Positions 21,615-31,991 of a DNA stretch of 64,000 bases are shown here, piece by piece. The notes below the pieces were generated by a model. That model worked only from the letters and a program-made list of their open reading frames with translations, did not search any database and was not told where the DNA came from. This DNA is from Chara braunii (lineage: Eukaryota; Streptophyta; Charophyceae; Charales; Characeae), in the NCBI GenBank assembly GCA_003427395.1, contig BFEA01000563.1, positions 511,939-575,938 of the forward strand. Direction: 5' to 3'. Within the stretch, counting starts at the first letter, position 1; each line of letters starts with the position of its first letter. Made by a program: the position numbers and the translations under genes.

Positions 21615-22436
21615 CCCTGTGGGCCCCGCAGCACCACTTCACCAAATGTGCAAAATGAGGGCATACCACCATCTTCAATGTATCTGACCGCATGTACATC
21701 ATCACCTCTATATATGCATCTGGCCGGCATTCCGCCCTGAACTGAATCCTCCTGTTTAAAATGAAAATATACCCCCATAACGTTTGTCTTATGTGAATTT
21801 GCTGAGCACTGCGGCGTGGCCCTTTGACCCCGACCCCCCTCCCTTCCTGGCAGTCGTGTTCAAGTTCTCCCAGCAAAAACGTGGATAGGTGTGCAGACGG
21901 GATTTTTTTATTTTTCATTTTTATTTGTTGTTTTTGACGCAGGCGGGGTGTGGCGGCTCTGGGAGCTCGCACAGGCACGTTCCGAGGGAAACGCGTTTTC
22001 TTGTTTTTATTTCTCTCCGCAACGCGTTTCCCGCGTCCGACTTCAGTCCTTCTCAGACAACACACGAAACGGGCGAGGAACCGAGCGCATCTGCCCACAC
22101 AAGTCGGTAAGATAAATAGTAATGTATTAAAATTTCGAAGGGCTCTTGGACATGCCGGTACGCAAAGCGCCCGCGCTTCCAATCCCATGATGTCACCAAG
22201 CGGCTCTTTTTTTTCTTGTTTTTGTTTTTTTTAATAACCAAGCGGCTTTTGTTTCATTCTAGACGGTTCGATTAGTCGTTCGCCCCTATACCCAAGTCCG
22301 ACGAACGATTTGCACGTCAGTATCGCTGCGAGCCTCCACCAGAGTTTCCTCTGGCCTCGCCCCCAGCCCCCAAGCGGCTTTTGGCTTCCGTACCCTTACC
22401 TTTCACCGTACAATTTTCCGCCGGACGTTGGGCGGG

Positions 22437-22675
22437 CTGAGGCGCTACCTCCGCCAACTCACCACATGCACAAACGACAAAAACTATTACGGTGTATGGT
22501 TCCATTTTGTCGGGGAAGGTTCATTCTCATTTCGAACATTTGGAGAGTAGTGGAGGCAGGCCCTGACATTGAGGGAGAACTATTACGGTGTATGGTTCCA
22601 TTTTGTCGGGGAAGGTTCATTCTCATTTCGAACATTTGGAGAGTAGTGGAGGCAGGCCCTGACATTGAGGGAGAA
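22437..22675. mobile_element. MITE of the CGCCACACC family with a 96-bp internal tandem duplication
   Basis: The family pattern TTCATTCTCATTTCGAACAT then TGGAGAGTAGTGGAGGCAGG then CCCTGAC is present twice. AACTATTACGGTGTATGG at 22482 recurs at 22578 with an essentially identical unit. The left end GAGGCGCTACCTCC is a diverged mirror of the right end. Confidence 0.65.
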
Positions 22676-22711
22676 CTGTCCAGAACTGAGAATGGGACTT
22701 TGGTTGGTTCC

Positions 22712-22712
22712 T

Positions 22713-22750
<38 letters not shown>
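22712..22750. repeat. Poly(T) tract
   Basis: About 39 consecutive T. It could be the tail of a minus-strand retroposon, but no body was recognised next to it. Confidence 0.95.
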
Positions 22751-22751
<1 letters not shown>

Positions 22752-22939
22752 GAGAAGATTATTTGATTGCGAAAATGGAGAGTTGGGACCGGGGTTCCCA
22801 CAATTCAACCCGGAAAGTAGCCTCTGGCAGCATTAGCCAGTTTCGCTTTTGACGGGACCAGTAGGACCCGGAATACTTCTGAACAGTTATATGTCCACAT
22901 TCTCTGAGTTCGCCTGCATCTACTACTCACAGGTTCTAA

Positions 22940-23010
22940 ATCCTATACTCAGAAACACTCTATACTACTCAGAAACACTCTATACTACTCAGAAACACTC
23001 TATACTACTC
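22940..23010. repeat. 20-bp tandem repeat
   Basis: The unit CTATACTACTCAGAAACACT is repeated three to four times. 23011-23157 holds nothing recognisable. Confidence 0.9.
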
Positions 23011-23157
23011 AATCTACCCCTGTCCAATCCACAGGCCTACGAGTCATTCGGCGTGACCTCAGTCTAAAATGACCGAGAGGAACTGAGTTCCTTCGCTACA
23101 GTCCTGGGTGCTCTCCATCCCGCCCTCCCTTTGTAGCCTTCTTCGACTACCGACAGG

Positions 23158-23330
23158 AACCGAGTGCCCTGGTTCATGAGAATATGGTGGAAGAAGAGGA
23201 ATAGGAAGAGTTATAGTAGAGGGGGAAGATTAGAAATGGAGGAACCCAGTGCCCTGGTTCATGAGAATATGGTGGAAGAAGACGAATAGGAAGAGTCATA
23301 GTAGAGGGGGAAGATTAGAAATGGAGGACG
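23158..23330. repeat. 84-bp tandem duplication
   Basis: GTGCCCTGGTTCATGAGAAT at about 23166 recurs at about 23250, and the rest of the unit is nearly identical. Confidence 0.9.
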
Positions 23331-23411
23331 AGGAAAAGAAAGATTAAGAAAGGAAGAGATGTTCAGGAGGGGGTAGGTGGAGGAAAGGTACTGTCATGCA
23401 GTGTGGGGGTT

Positions 23412-23978
23412 TCAGCTCTGCAACCAAGGAGTGATTGCCAGGTGTCCGTCGAGGGTGACTGCTGCAAGCTTGTTGTCCCTTGCCCACGTCACCAAAAACC
23501 AATGTCTGCCTCTTCGCGTTCTGCCTCTTGCTGCCTTCCTGATCCAGTGCACTCTAATCATCGTACGGACCCACGCCTTCAACTTCTGGATGAGGGTGGC
23601 GTCACTGGACCATTGCTGCCTGAACAGTACGTTATTACGGTCTTCCCAGATGATCCACATGATGACAGTTCGTACCGCCTGAGCTACGTATCCCCTTCCC
23701 ATTCGTTTGAACCAAGTGTCCGGGAGCCGTCCTTGCATAGCCCAAATTTCTTCCCATGGTAGTAGAGTCCCTACAAATTGGACCCCGTGTCGTTCCCACC
23801 ATTGCCATAGTCTCTTTGAGGCCGGGCAGGACCAGAACAGGTGTTCTGTTGTCTCCTCTTCTCGGCTTCCACATCGGTTGCACTTTGTGTCTAAGTCCAT
23901 ACCCTTCTCGTAGAGCCACACAGCACTTGGTATTGCAGCATGTGAGAGTATCTCAAATTTTATTTTTATCAAATTCAT
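23412..23978 (-). pseudogene. LINE ORF2 C-terminal domain with zf-RVT finger (second LINE family)
   Basis: An open frame of 188 residues. It reads KFEILSHAAIPSAVWLYEKG, then the finger CNRCGSREEETTEHLFWSCP, then MWIIWEDRNNVLFRQQW, and later HWFLVTWARDNKLAAVTLDG with stop at 23412. The C..C...E...H....C pattern followed by an IWEDRN(N) motif is the signature of the zinc-binding region at the end of plant-type LINE reverse transcriptases. The RT palm is absent, so this is a 5'-truncated insertion with its frame still open, which suggests it is fairly young. The sequence differs from the LINE family at 35-44 kb. Confidence 0.85.
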
Positions 23979-24050
23979 AAGAAAGAGGCCGGGGACCTCA
24001 CAGTTCGACCCTGGGGCCCTTACACAGAGGTGCTGGGGCCCTTACCCAGC

Positions 24051-24178
24051 TTAGGGTACGCTCACACTAGGACTTCTTTTACGCATTTTTGGAGGGAATT
24101 GCAGCCAGATACATCAAGGTATGGCCGTGAATGCGGTCAGATACATTTGAGATACTGCTAGTGTGCTTACGCCCTTAG
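24051..24178. mobile_element. Small TIR element (MITE), TTAGGGTACGCTCACAC family
   Basis: The left end TTAGGGTACGCTCACACTAG mirrors the right end CTAGTGTGCTTACGCCCTTA in a 128-bp non-coding element. The interior holds two CAGATACAT motifs. A similar end is seen at about 1029-1052. Short GGGGCCCTTAC-type fragments lie just upstream (24012-24045). Confidence 0.65.
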
Positions 24179-24184
24179 GCTGAA

Positions 24185-24300
24185 ACCCAAATTACTGGAA
24201 ACTGGGTCCAGTGTCCCTTTCCTACAAAACTACTTCCCCAAAAATAATCACGTTGCAACTCAAACCCCCGTGGGGAAAAGTAGCCTGGACCTCTGATTGA
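24185..24300 (-). mobile_element. Partial SINE-like copy
   Basis: TACTGGAAACTGGGTCCAGT followed by GTCCCT matches the core shared with 35.4 and 41.1 kb. The rest is degraded. Confidence 0.4.
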
Positions 24301-24342
24301 AAAAGATAGACCAAAAAAAAAAAAAAAAAAAAAAGATAGACC
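24301..24342. mobile_element. Naked poly(A) insertion with ~12-bp target-site duplication
   Basis: AAAAGATAGACC at 24301-24312 is repeated at 24331-24342 around an A-tract of about 20, with no element body. It lies at the edge of the LINE remnant at 24343-24680. Confidence 0.75.
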
Positions 24343-24680
24343 TTTTGAACTGAGGTTCAGGGATGACCAGCCCTGGTTCGGCCTGCCTGATGGCGGACCA
24401 GGACATCCATTCTTTAGTAACCATTCAGAGACTGACAGCTCACCATCCTGCGAGACAGAGGCCAACTGATTACGCAGCGTCCATGTTCTTATGAACCAGG
24501 GGTGGCCATTCCCCTGGCGGCCTTTTGCCAGCTTCCACTCTGCGAGAATAGTAAAAGACTGACACTTGAAAGGGTCTGATGTTGTTGGGGTTGAAGCCAA
24601 ATCTTTTCACCTCTGAACACTATTGAATTTCTTGCATGCCAGATGGACTGCATAGTAACTCTTCTACATGCTAGGGTCAC
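24343..24680 (-). pseudogene. Second LINE family, 3' end, diverged copy
   Basis: Two overlapping minus-strand frames give SIWHARNSIVFRGEKIW and then FTILAEWKLAKGRQGNG, HPWFIRTWTLRNQLASVSQD and GELSVSEWL. These match the end of the copy at 23412-23978 in order (IWEDRNN, then HWFLVTWARDNKLAAV, then DGHLAITPWL). At least one frameshift separates the two halves. It covers only the last 110 or so residues of ORF2. Confidence 0.7.
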
Positions 24681-24740
24681 ATAACCCCACCCGACGGAGT
24701 TAAGCAGATTGGGTTTAAGAAGAATTCCAAACAGGGTGGT

Positions 24741-24925
24741 GGTGCTTGCACTAACACACGTCCACCGCCTGTCCCTCCTACCGATTCAATGGCTTGGTGA
24801 CGTGGCTGGACTGCCGGCACATCGACAGTATGAAGCTGGCGGTGCAGTGAGAAGTTCATTGAACCTGATCATTTCGAGGAAGGAAAAGTCGTCAGACAGG
24901 TTAAGGAGGTGAACCTGCGGCGGAT
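24741..24925 (+). pseudogene. 18S rRNA 3'-end fragment
   Basis: Conserved 18S landmarks appear in order: ACACACGTCCACCGCCTGTC then CCTCCTACCGATTCAATGG, then GTGAGAAGTTCATTGAACCT, CGAGGAAGGAAAAGTCGTC and GAGGTGAACCTGCGG. Mismatches and a small deletion in the last helix region show it is not a working gene. It stops at the position where 18S normally ends. Confidence 0.9.
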
Positions 24926-25986
24926 TGCCCTCCCGCCCAATTATTCCTCCCCCCTTTTCCCCACCTTCTCCCAGAACCTTTCTCCCCCCTTGGATTCCCA
25001 TCAACCTTCTCCCCCCCATCGCGCACTACCTCTGCAGCACTCGTTCCCCTCCCCTCAGACTCAATTCCCCCGGCGCTGCTGCACCCGACACTTTTTTGCG
25101 TCCGACGCTTCCTCTCCCCACGCTCAAGATCCCCCTCCCTCCCTAACTGCGCCCCGTTTCCTCCTCCAATTCCGATCCCGACTCTTTTTCTGTCTCGATC
25201 CCGACTCCGACTCTCCCTCCCGATTGGCTTCCTTATCCCGCTTCCCTCCTCTTCTCCCTCTCCTCGCTTCATCTTCGATCCCCCCCTCTTTCCCTGGTGC
25301 GCCTAACCTTCCCTCTCCCCCTGATCCATGAACCGCTCACCCCTTCCCACTGCAGCCCACTGCCCGCCCGATCCCGATACTCCCCTCCCCGATCCCTCTC
25401 TCTACCAACCCCCACGCCCGATCCCAATTACCTCTGCGTCCACGTGCGCGCGATCCCCCCTCCCCTGCTGCCCGGTCCGCTGCGCACTTTCCCGCCGATT
25501 CCCCAATCCTGATCCCGCCATCTACCGCCATCTACCCCTCCCGATCCCGACGCCCCTCCTCTCGATCTCCCCCTTCCCCTCACCTCCTGATCCCGACCTC
25601 ACATCTCGCCCTCCAATCACACTCGTTCCCGACCTTGTCCTACCCCGATCCCGACCGCCTGCCACGTCATCCCATCTTCCCCCTTCCTGTTCCCGTCTCC
25701 TCGACCTCGCCCCACCTTTCCCCACGTGACTCCCCCCTCCTGCCCGCGGTAGCGCACGTTAACGGCTACGTCCCGACTTCCCTCCTCCCTAATCCCGATG
25801 CCGCTCTGCCCGGCGCCCAACCCCGCTACCCTCCGGGCACCCATTCTAGCTACCCCTGCGCCACTTTCTCCCTATTCCCCGACTCGCGCTTCCACTCCCT
25901 GCCCGATCCTGACAGTTCCTCCCAACTTCGATCCCCGACTCCCCCCCCGCCTGCCCCCCCCCCCCCCCTTGCGCCCTTCCGCTATC

Positions 25987-26022
<36 letters not shown>

Positions 26023-26140
26023 CCACTCCTCCCCGGATTTGCCCCCCGCTCCCCCCCCGACGCTTCTCCTCCCGCCCGACCCCGATTTCCCCCGTGCACA
26101 CGTGCGCGCGACCTCCCTCCTCATCTATTCCCCACTCACA
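24926..26140 (+). repeat. Pyrimidine-rich low-complexity tract with poly(C)
   Basis: About 1.2 kb almost free of G runs, made of CCC/CTC/CGATCCCGA-type words, with a run of about 30 C around 25990-26020. It sits exactly between 18S and 28S fragments, where transcribed spacers would be in rDNA. No 5.8S sequence was found in it. Proline-rich frames across it reflect composition and are not genes. Confidence 0.7.
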
Positions 26141-26160
26141 CGCACGTGCAGCCGGGATGT

Positions 26161-26490
26161 TGGCGGGAGCGGCAGATCTGTTAGAAGATAACGCAGATAC
26201 CCTACCATGAGTTCAACGAGAACAGAAATCTTGTGTAGAGCGAAAGGGCAAAAGCCCACTTGATTTCCAGTATGAATACAAACTGTGAGAGTGCGGCCTA
26301 TCGATCATGTAGCGTTTCTGGACTTGAAGCTAGAGACGTCAGAAAAGTTACCACGGGAGAATTCGTTCGTGCCATCCAAGCGTTTGTGCCATCCAAGCGT
26401 TCATAGCAACCGTGCTTTTTGCTACTTCAATGTCTGCTCTTCTATCATTGCCATCACCAATGAAGATCATCATCACCGCACGCCATTGAT
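26161..26490 (+). pseudogene. 28S rRNA fragment (domain V)
   Basis: In order: GGCAGATCTGTT, GATAACGCAGATACC, GTTCAACGAGAACAGAAATC, AGTATGAATACAAACTGTGA, GTGCGGCCTATCGATC, GAAGCTAGAGACGTCAGAAA and AGTTACCACGGGA. GCCATCCAAGCGTT occurs twice in tandem, followed by TCATAGCAACCGTGCTTTTT. It follows the peptidyl-transferase-region sequence of plant 28S with many changes plus the small duplication, so it is a pseudogene. Confidence 0.9.
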
Positions 26491-27600
26491 CCCGTGACCT
26501 CGTCGTTCCACTGGGGGAATGATCGAGAAGACCCTTTAGGGTTTGATTGAAGACTTTCCTCGACTACGAGGAAGGACCTTGATTGCTCTTGGCTGACAGG
26601 GAGCACGCGGTATTGTCCATCTCTCTCCCTCTTACTAATTCCTTCCCTTCCTCCCGCCCCTTCCTCCCGCGATCTCTCCCAAAGTTCTCATCTTTTTCCT
26701 CTTCTTCTATCTCCTTTCCATTCTCCCTTTCCTCCTCTCCCATCCTACCCAATTGGTCGCATCATCTAAAATTCCCGACGCGTGTGACGCATATATCCTC
26801 TTTTTTTGCTTGTTTGACAATGCCGTCCATTTCGCTGCGTGGAACACCGATCTAATTCGATAGGATTAATCTTCATTCTCTCTCTTCCAACGCCGTAAAC
26901 GGAATTAATTCCCGCATTTTTGTTCAAAAGTTACGTGAAATTCTTCATTATATCAAATTCTTGTTGTAAATTAGTTTACAATTTGATTTTAATTTAGAAA
27001 TTCATGAAATAAATTTCATAAATGACTAAATTCAATCCTTCTGATGTCCACTCTGCTTCTACTTTCAATTCCCTCGTAAAATTCCAAAATTCTGTAGTTC
27101 TTTGAAATTCTTCTTAATTTTACAACACGTCGATACAATTTATTAATTTTATCTAAATAATTTCGAAATTCCTTCCAATTCAATTTACTTGACTGTCATT
27201 AAATTCTTTCTGTCATTTCATCGTAAATTCTTCAATTAGGAATTGGTCTTCTATTTTTATTTCAACGAAATTCTTTTAATTCCAGAAATACGTCAAGGAA
27301 TTTCCATTTTAATTCAAAATTCTCCTCTGCACTCATCTCTACATCTATCATCTCCCCAAACTTTCGGAAATGTTTACGAATATTTTTGAAATTCATTGAA
27401 TGTTTCTTTCCGAATTTATGTCCAAATAATTTTGGAATTTTGTTTTGACTTCATGATTGTCTTATGTATGCCTTCCTCTACACTCCACGCCAGTCTTTGA
27501 AAAATTTCTCTCATCCTCTCACCCGAATTTGGAAATTTTCCCTTTCCTCCCTCAATCCGATTCTGAATTTTCTTGATTTAATTCCGGAAGTTCGCTAGAT
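26491..27600. other. AT-rich DNA without recognisable genes
   Basis: 26560-26740 is T/C-rich. 26870-27560 is AT-rich with repeated AAATTC words. No reading frame, TIR or tail was recognised. Confidence 0.5.
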
Positions 27601-27603
27601 CTC

Positions 27604-28930
27604 ATTTCTACACGCCTTCCTTTGTTGGCCCCCTTTCTGCATGCCAATCTGCTCCCCTTGACAACCAGCAGCGCGTACTCCAAAATCGCGCCCGAGACGC
27701 CCGTGCCGCACACCGACTCGCCCACTTTGACACCGATCGTTGCCACTGAGCATCCCCCCCATCCTAGTTCCACCTCTTCACCGTCTTCATCCCGTGACTC
27801 TATGCAGAGTGCTGAGTTAGCGAGTCCCTCCCGCTTCATCAGTGAAGGCCTTGCGTTCCTAGCTCGTGACACCATGTCTGACTCGACAAAGATTCCCAGC
27901 CCTGCGGCCACCAATTCCGGCCCACCACCCAGTCAGACCCTGTATTGGCCCTCCTCTTGCACNNNNNNNNNNNNNNNNNNNNNNNNNNNNNNNNNNNNNN
28001 NNNNNNNNNNNNNNNNNNNNNNNNNNNNNNNNNNNNNNNNNNNNNNNNNNNNNNNNNNNNNNNNNNNNNNNNNNNNNNNNNNNNNNNCCTCCCCTCTCCC
28101 CAGTTTGGCATCTCGCAGTCCACTACCCGACCCATGATATCTACATCTATGCCAGCTTCCCCTCCCTCTTCGGTTGGCGTCCTCTACACGCTTCTCTTCC
28201 ACGGGTGGCATGCCTTCTACCCAAACCCACCCTTCTTCAGCCATCTCTTCCTCCCAAGTTTCCACCTCTGCACTTCCCTCCTCAGGACCCATGGCATCCT
28301 GTCCCGCCACCTCAATTTTAGTCTCCACGGCACCTACCTCACCACCCCCCACTTCTTTGCCTCCCCACCCAACCCCCTAGGACACCCAGGACACAAAATG
28401 CTGAGCTCCAAAGCCAACTCGCCATGGCCCACGGCCACATCTGCCGGCTCCAAGGAGGTCAACCCTTGCCCCCCCACCTCGCAGCACAGCCTGCTGCCCC
28501 TTTCATCTACCGGCAGAATCAGACACAGGCCACTGCGATGCACTTTACTCTTCCTCCCCTGGCCACCACGATGTCTCATGGCCCTTTGCCTCAGCTTCCT
28601 GCCCTGTCTAGTGCTCTTGTGGGTGCCCCTAGTTCCTCTATCCTCTTGTCGCAGTCTGCCCTCCCCCTCCCTCCTCATTATCAGCCACCGACCTACATAC
28701 CTCAGTGCCGCCCTGACAGACTCCCCCAGTTCGATGGCAAGGCCTCCGAACTCCAGGGCTGGATCACCACAGCCGAGGAGAAACTTCGGTACCATGGTGT
28801 GCACATGGACTTGTGGCCTACGGAGATGTCAGCTCGCTTCACAGCTCGAGCGACTTCTACTTGGCGCGACTTCCTCGCCCTTCGTGCTCAGCAAGGCATT
28901 CATGTGAGTATGACGTACGCGGAGTTTTGT
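27604..28930 (+). pseudogene. Ty3/gypsy-like gag remnant
   Basis: A Pro/Ser/Thr-rich N-terminal part (27622 onward, interrupted by the gap at 27963-28087) leads through frame changes into an open frame. That frame contains RPDRLPQFDGKASELQGWIT, then AEEKLRYHGVHMDLWPTEMS, then ARFTARATSTWRDFLALRAQ, then HVSMTYAEFC. The pattern P.F.G....L..W....E..L........A...A...W..F.........TY.EFC is the retrotransposon gag core. No zinc knuckle, protease or RT follows, because U6-like sequence begins right after TYAEFC. Capsid formation would be its normal role. Confidence 0.7.
27963..28087. other. Assembly gap (125 N)
   Basis: A run of N inside the gag remnant; frames drawn through it are not real. Confidence 1.
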
Positions 28931-28934
28931 GATA

Positions 28935-29037
28935 ATTCTGGGTCCATTTCTCGATTTATGCGTGTCGTCCTTGAGTGCGCAGGGGCCATGCTAATCTTCT
29001 CTGTATTGCTCCAATTTTAACAGATGTCCCGAGGGAC
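28935..29037 (-). ncRNA. U6 snRNA-like sequence, near full length, probably a pseudogene
   Basis: On the minus strand it begins GTCCCTCGGGAC (5' stem-loop), then TTAAAATTGGAGCAATACAG, then ACAGAGAAGATTAGCATGG (ACAGAGA box and AGC triad intact). It continues GCCCCTGCGCA, then a four-base insertion (CTCA), AGGACGACACGC, and ATAAATCGAGAAATGGACCC. The length of about 103 nt fits U6. Against function: the insertion in the central region, no terminal T-run at the 3' end, and no TATA box or upstream element seen on the plus-strand side. It lies antisense to, and directly against, the gag remnant. Confidence 0.85.
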
Positions 29038-29282
29038 TGAATGGGAATTTGGTTTCAGATCCCTGGCTGCTTGGAGAAGATGCATAGCCTGGCCGTTCAT
29101 CTTTGTAACCTTTTTTTTTTTGTTTTTTTACCTACGGTCAGAACATGACAGTTCGGCTATGTGGGACTTGCTTGACCCCTGGGCGCTCTGTGTTTTCTTC
29201 AGCGTAGGAGGGCAGCAGAACGTTGGGTTGGGGGTTTGGAAGGAGTGCCATGATCCTCTAAGGTGCCGTGTAGGCTCCACTA

Positions 29283-29376
29283 GGGAGGAGCTCAAGTGGT
29301 TGCTCTACAGCGTCAAGGATAGGGAGGAGCTCAATAGGGAGGAGCTCAAGTTGGTTGCTCTACAGCGTCAAGGTTG
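29283..29376. repeat. Tandem duplication of a ~53-bp unit
   Basis: AGGGAGGAGCTCAAG, then GGTTGCTCTACAGCGTCAAG, occurs at about 29283 and 29338. It lies in a 271-codon open frame (29024-29839) that begins in U6 sequence and ends in a TIR. I do not regard that frame as a gene. Confidence 0.8.
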
Positions 29377-29811
29377 TGCGTCTCTCTTGCTAAAGCCTGG
29401 TCCTTGGGTCCCAAGGCTAGTTCTGTTTGGGATTTCCCCCCTCACCAGTACGTTTCCCAGCCATTTTTCTAAGGATGCACTGTGCATTCAGCCGTGTGGG
29501 GTAGAATGCACTGGGGTGCGGTTTCGCTGCAAATCATCCAGGCAAAAAGGGTCTTGCACGCGACCTGTTTTGCCTGAGTGGATTTCCAGGGAAATGGCAC
29601 CCCAGTACATCCCACCCAAAACGGGGCGCATGTACTGCTTGGGACTTCTTCCGTACCCTACTCAGGTTAGTGCTCGTACCATACTCCGCGGGCAAGTTCT
29701 CACTGCTTTCATCTTTTTCCCCATAAATAAATTCGCCAACTTTCATGGGCTGGCAAATATCGGTTCGATGGGACGAGTCCTCACACTCTGTCCATTCCTC
29801 TTTCTTTCTTC

Positions 29812-30206
29812 GGGGCTCACCACACAGCCTTTCGAATGAAGGCATTTTCTGAAAAATGTCAGACTTCATTCGAAAGGCTGGCTGCTCGTCGAAAGAACAG
29901 CCCCCTCTTGGCCACAGAGACTTTCGAATCACCCGCTGCCTTTCAATATGAACATTGAAATCGCCCGTTTTTTTTTTGTTTTTTTTTGCTAATAGCCCGT
30001 TTGGGGATTGCCCTTTCCACAAGACCACTCACCGGCTTTAGAAAAAACGGTCGTGACAGATGGGAGGAGCTTGCCCCTCCGAAAGGCCTTTCGAGGCCAA
30101 ACTCTCTGACAGGTTTCAAAACTTTTCGAAAGTACTTGTGTCGAAAGCCTGTGGCGAAGACCTGGTGTCGATTTTCCATGTTTCACAAGGCTGTGTGGCG
30201 AAGACC
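29812..30206. mobile_element. TIR element related to the CGCCACACC family
   Basis: The left end GGGGCTCACCACACAGCCTT then TCGAA mirrors the right end TTTCACAAGGCTGTGTGGCG then AAGACC. A 43-bp unit with GTGGCGAAGACCTGGTGTCG is tandemly repeated at the right end (about 30148 and 30191). An internal palindromic segment at 29836-29880 contains TTCGAATGAAGGC and its inverse. No coding capacity. Confidence 0.55.
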
Positions 30207-30539
30207 TGGTGTCGATTTTCCATCTTTCGAAAGGCTCCTCAGCAACTTGAGGTGAGCGTATCTGATGGGACATGGATGCATCTGACCGCAAACACGTCCA
30301 CAAGGTTGTGAGTGTGTCCTGAGGGTATCCTCTGGTTGCAGGTCATTTTTACAGTTAGATGCAAACTTCCCTGTTTACTAGCTTTTTGTATATAGTATCT
30401 TACTACTTGTTCTAACGTTCTATGTGCAGCTTGCAGTTCATTTACTCTGTAGTGATTTACATCTGCTAAGATTACATCAATGATTTGGATTTTCCGGAGG
30501 CAGGCCAGCCACACAGTATGAAAGACACTGGCACTGATG

Positions 30540-31200
30540 CAGAGCACAACACACCTTTTTTGTTTTGAAACAAGTACGGACGCGGCCGGTTCTGAGTTCG
30601 CGAAGGCAAAAGAAAACATCCACTGGCGAAGATATCATGGCATGAGTTTGAAATGGCAAGTTTTGTAGAAAAGGGACCTTTTTTTTCCCTTCGTTTTTTT
30701 TCCGTCTGACACCACGGGCGACCCCTGTAGTTATGACACCCGTGCCTCTGTCACGGCCGTGGTATTTTTGTTGCTTTTTCGAACTAGGAGGCTGTTTTCT
30801 CTGCGGGTGCGTGTTTTTTTGCACATTCGAAACTCTGTTGTGACATCAATGCACGTCCACCGTTTTTTTTTTGAAGCAAGTGCGGCAATGGCACTATTTG
30901 AAACTGTAAAGACAAAATGAAAACAAATGGGCGAAAAGAGCGGCCACCGAACTCGAAAGGGCAATGCAATGGAAGTGCCGCGCGCCACCGTAGGTAATTT
31001 TTCATTCGTTTTCTTTCCCCATCTGACACCACGGCCGACCCCTGTAGTTATGGCACCCGGCCTGGACTGCAGCGCACAGTGCTTTCATCTCCCTTTCGGG
31101 TTTGGCGGCCGTTGCTTTTGCCCGTTCGTGTTTTTTTACCCTTTCAAACTTTTTTTGCGACACAAACAGACTTACCTCTTTTTCTTTGTTGAATCAGCCA
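30540..31200. repeat. Diverged ~340-bp tandem repeat
   Basis: TCTGACACCACGGGCGACCC then CTGTAGTTATG at about 30705 recurs at about 31023. Flanking segments with AAGCAAGTGCGG-type and GCAAAAGAAAAC-type words also recur. The copies are clearly diverged. No gene was recognised from 30210 to 31990 apart from a SINE-like core at 31250-31310. Confidence 0.6.
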
Positions 31201-31249
31201 CTTGTGGACTGCTATCAGAGGTGACATGAGCAACCTCCAAAAGCAGACC

Positions 31250-31310
31250 CAGGAGAAGGCTCCGGTCTATTGGTGGGGAGCAGCACCTGGTGGAAAACGG
31301 GTCCAGCTGC
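31250..31310 (-). mobile_element. Partial SINE-like copy
   Basis: GGTCTATTGGTGGGGAGCAG then CACCTGGTGGAAAACGGGTC matches the core at 48.2 kb, and similarity runs on to the AATGTGG-like segment. No tail. Confidence 0.5.
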
Positions 31311-31991
31311 CCACATCACAATGTGGATTGAGCACAAATGGGTATAAGACGAAGACGAGTAAGAAAAGTAAGAAAAGACTGCAGCATGGGGGTAGTAGCC
31401 TCTTCAGCCTGATTCCACAGCCGCCAGAACCTCCATAAAGCTAGTAACTTCCCCCATCCCACTATGGCGGAGAGCAATGAATACCCCGGGGGACAGCAGC
31501 ATCCAGGATGCAAACCTCACAGTATCGCCGCCAGACCCTGGGCAGTATGCTATTTTGTGGACTATATTGTGACCTTGGACACCTATGACATGTCCCCTCC
31601 ACCCTGGACTGTGCTGTATCCTTAGTGTCCTCTACCTTTGCATCCTGTCCGTCTCCTTCCATCCCTCTCTGTCATCATTCGCCAGTTTCCATCCTCAACA
31701 GTCCTCTACCTTCATTCTCCCCCGAACCAACCTCGGTCCAACATTGACATTCCTTGCATGAGGCCGAGTCGGGAAGTCGGCTGAAACTCGTCGGGGCTAT
31801 GCCAGTGATCTGACTATCCAGCTCTGACTAGGATCTATCGTAGGGAAGTAGGATGATCATATGTAGCTTCGCTTATGGCGTAACTTTGGGTCTCGCTCCC
31901 TTACTCTCCACCCTCCAAATTTGTAGAGTTTGATGTCACTCCACTTACGCTCCAAAATGGATCTCGAAAAACCTTTGGAGCTGTCACACTA

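Noticed and set aside
24909-26210. Proline-rich frames of up to 191 codons
   Set aside because: They follow from C/T-rich composition; several frames and both strands stay open, and no domain is seen.
29024-29839. 271-codon open frame on plus, the longest uninterrupted one outside gaps
   Set aside because: It starts inside U6-like sequence, crosses a tandem duplication and ends in a TIR; no domain or conserved motif is visible.
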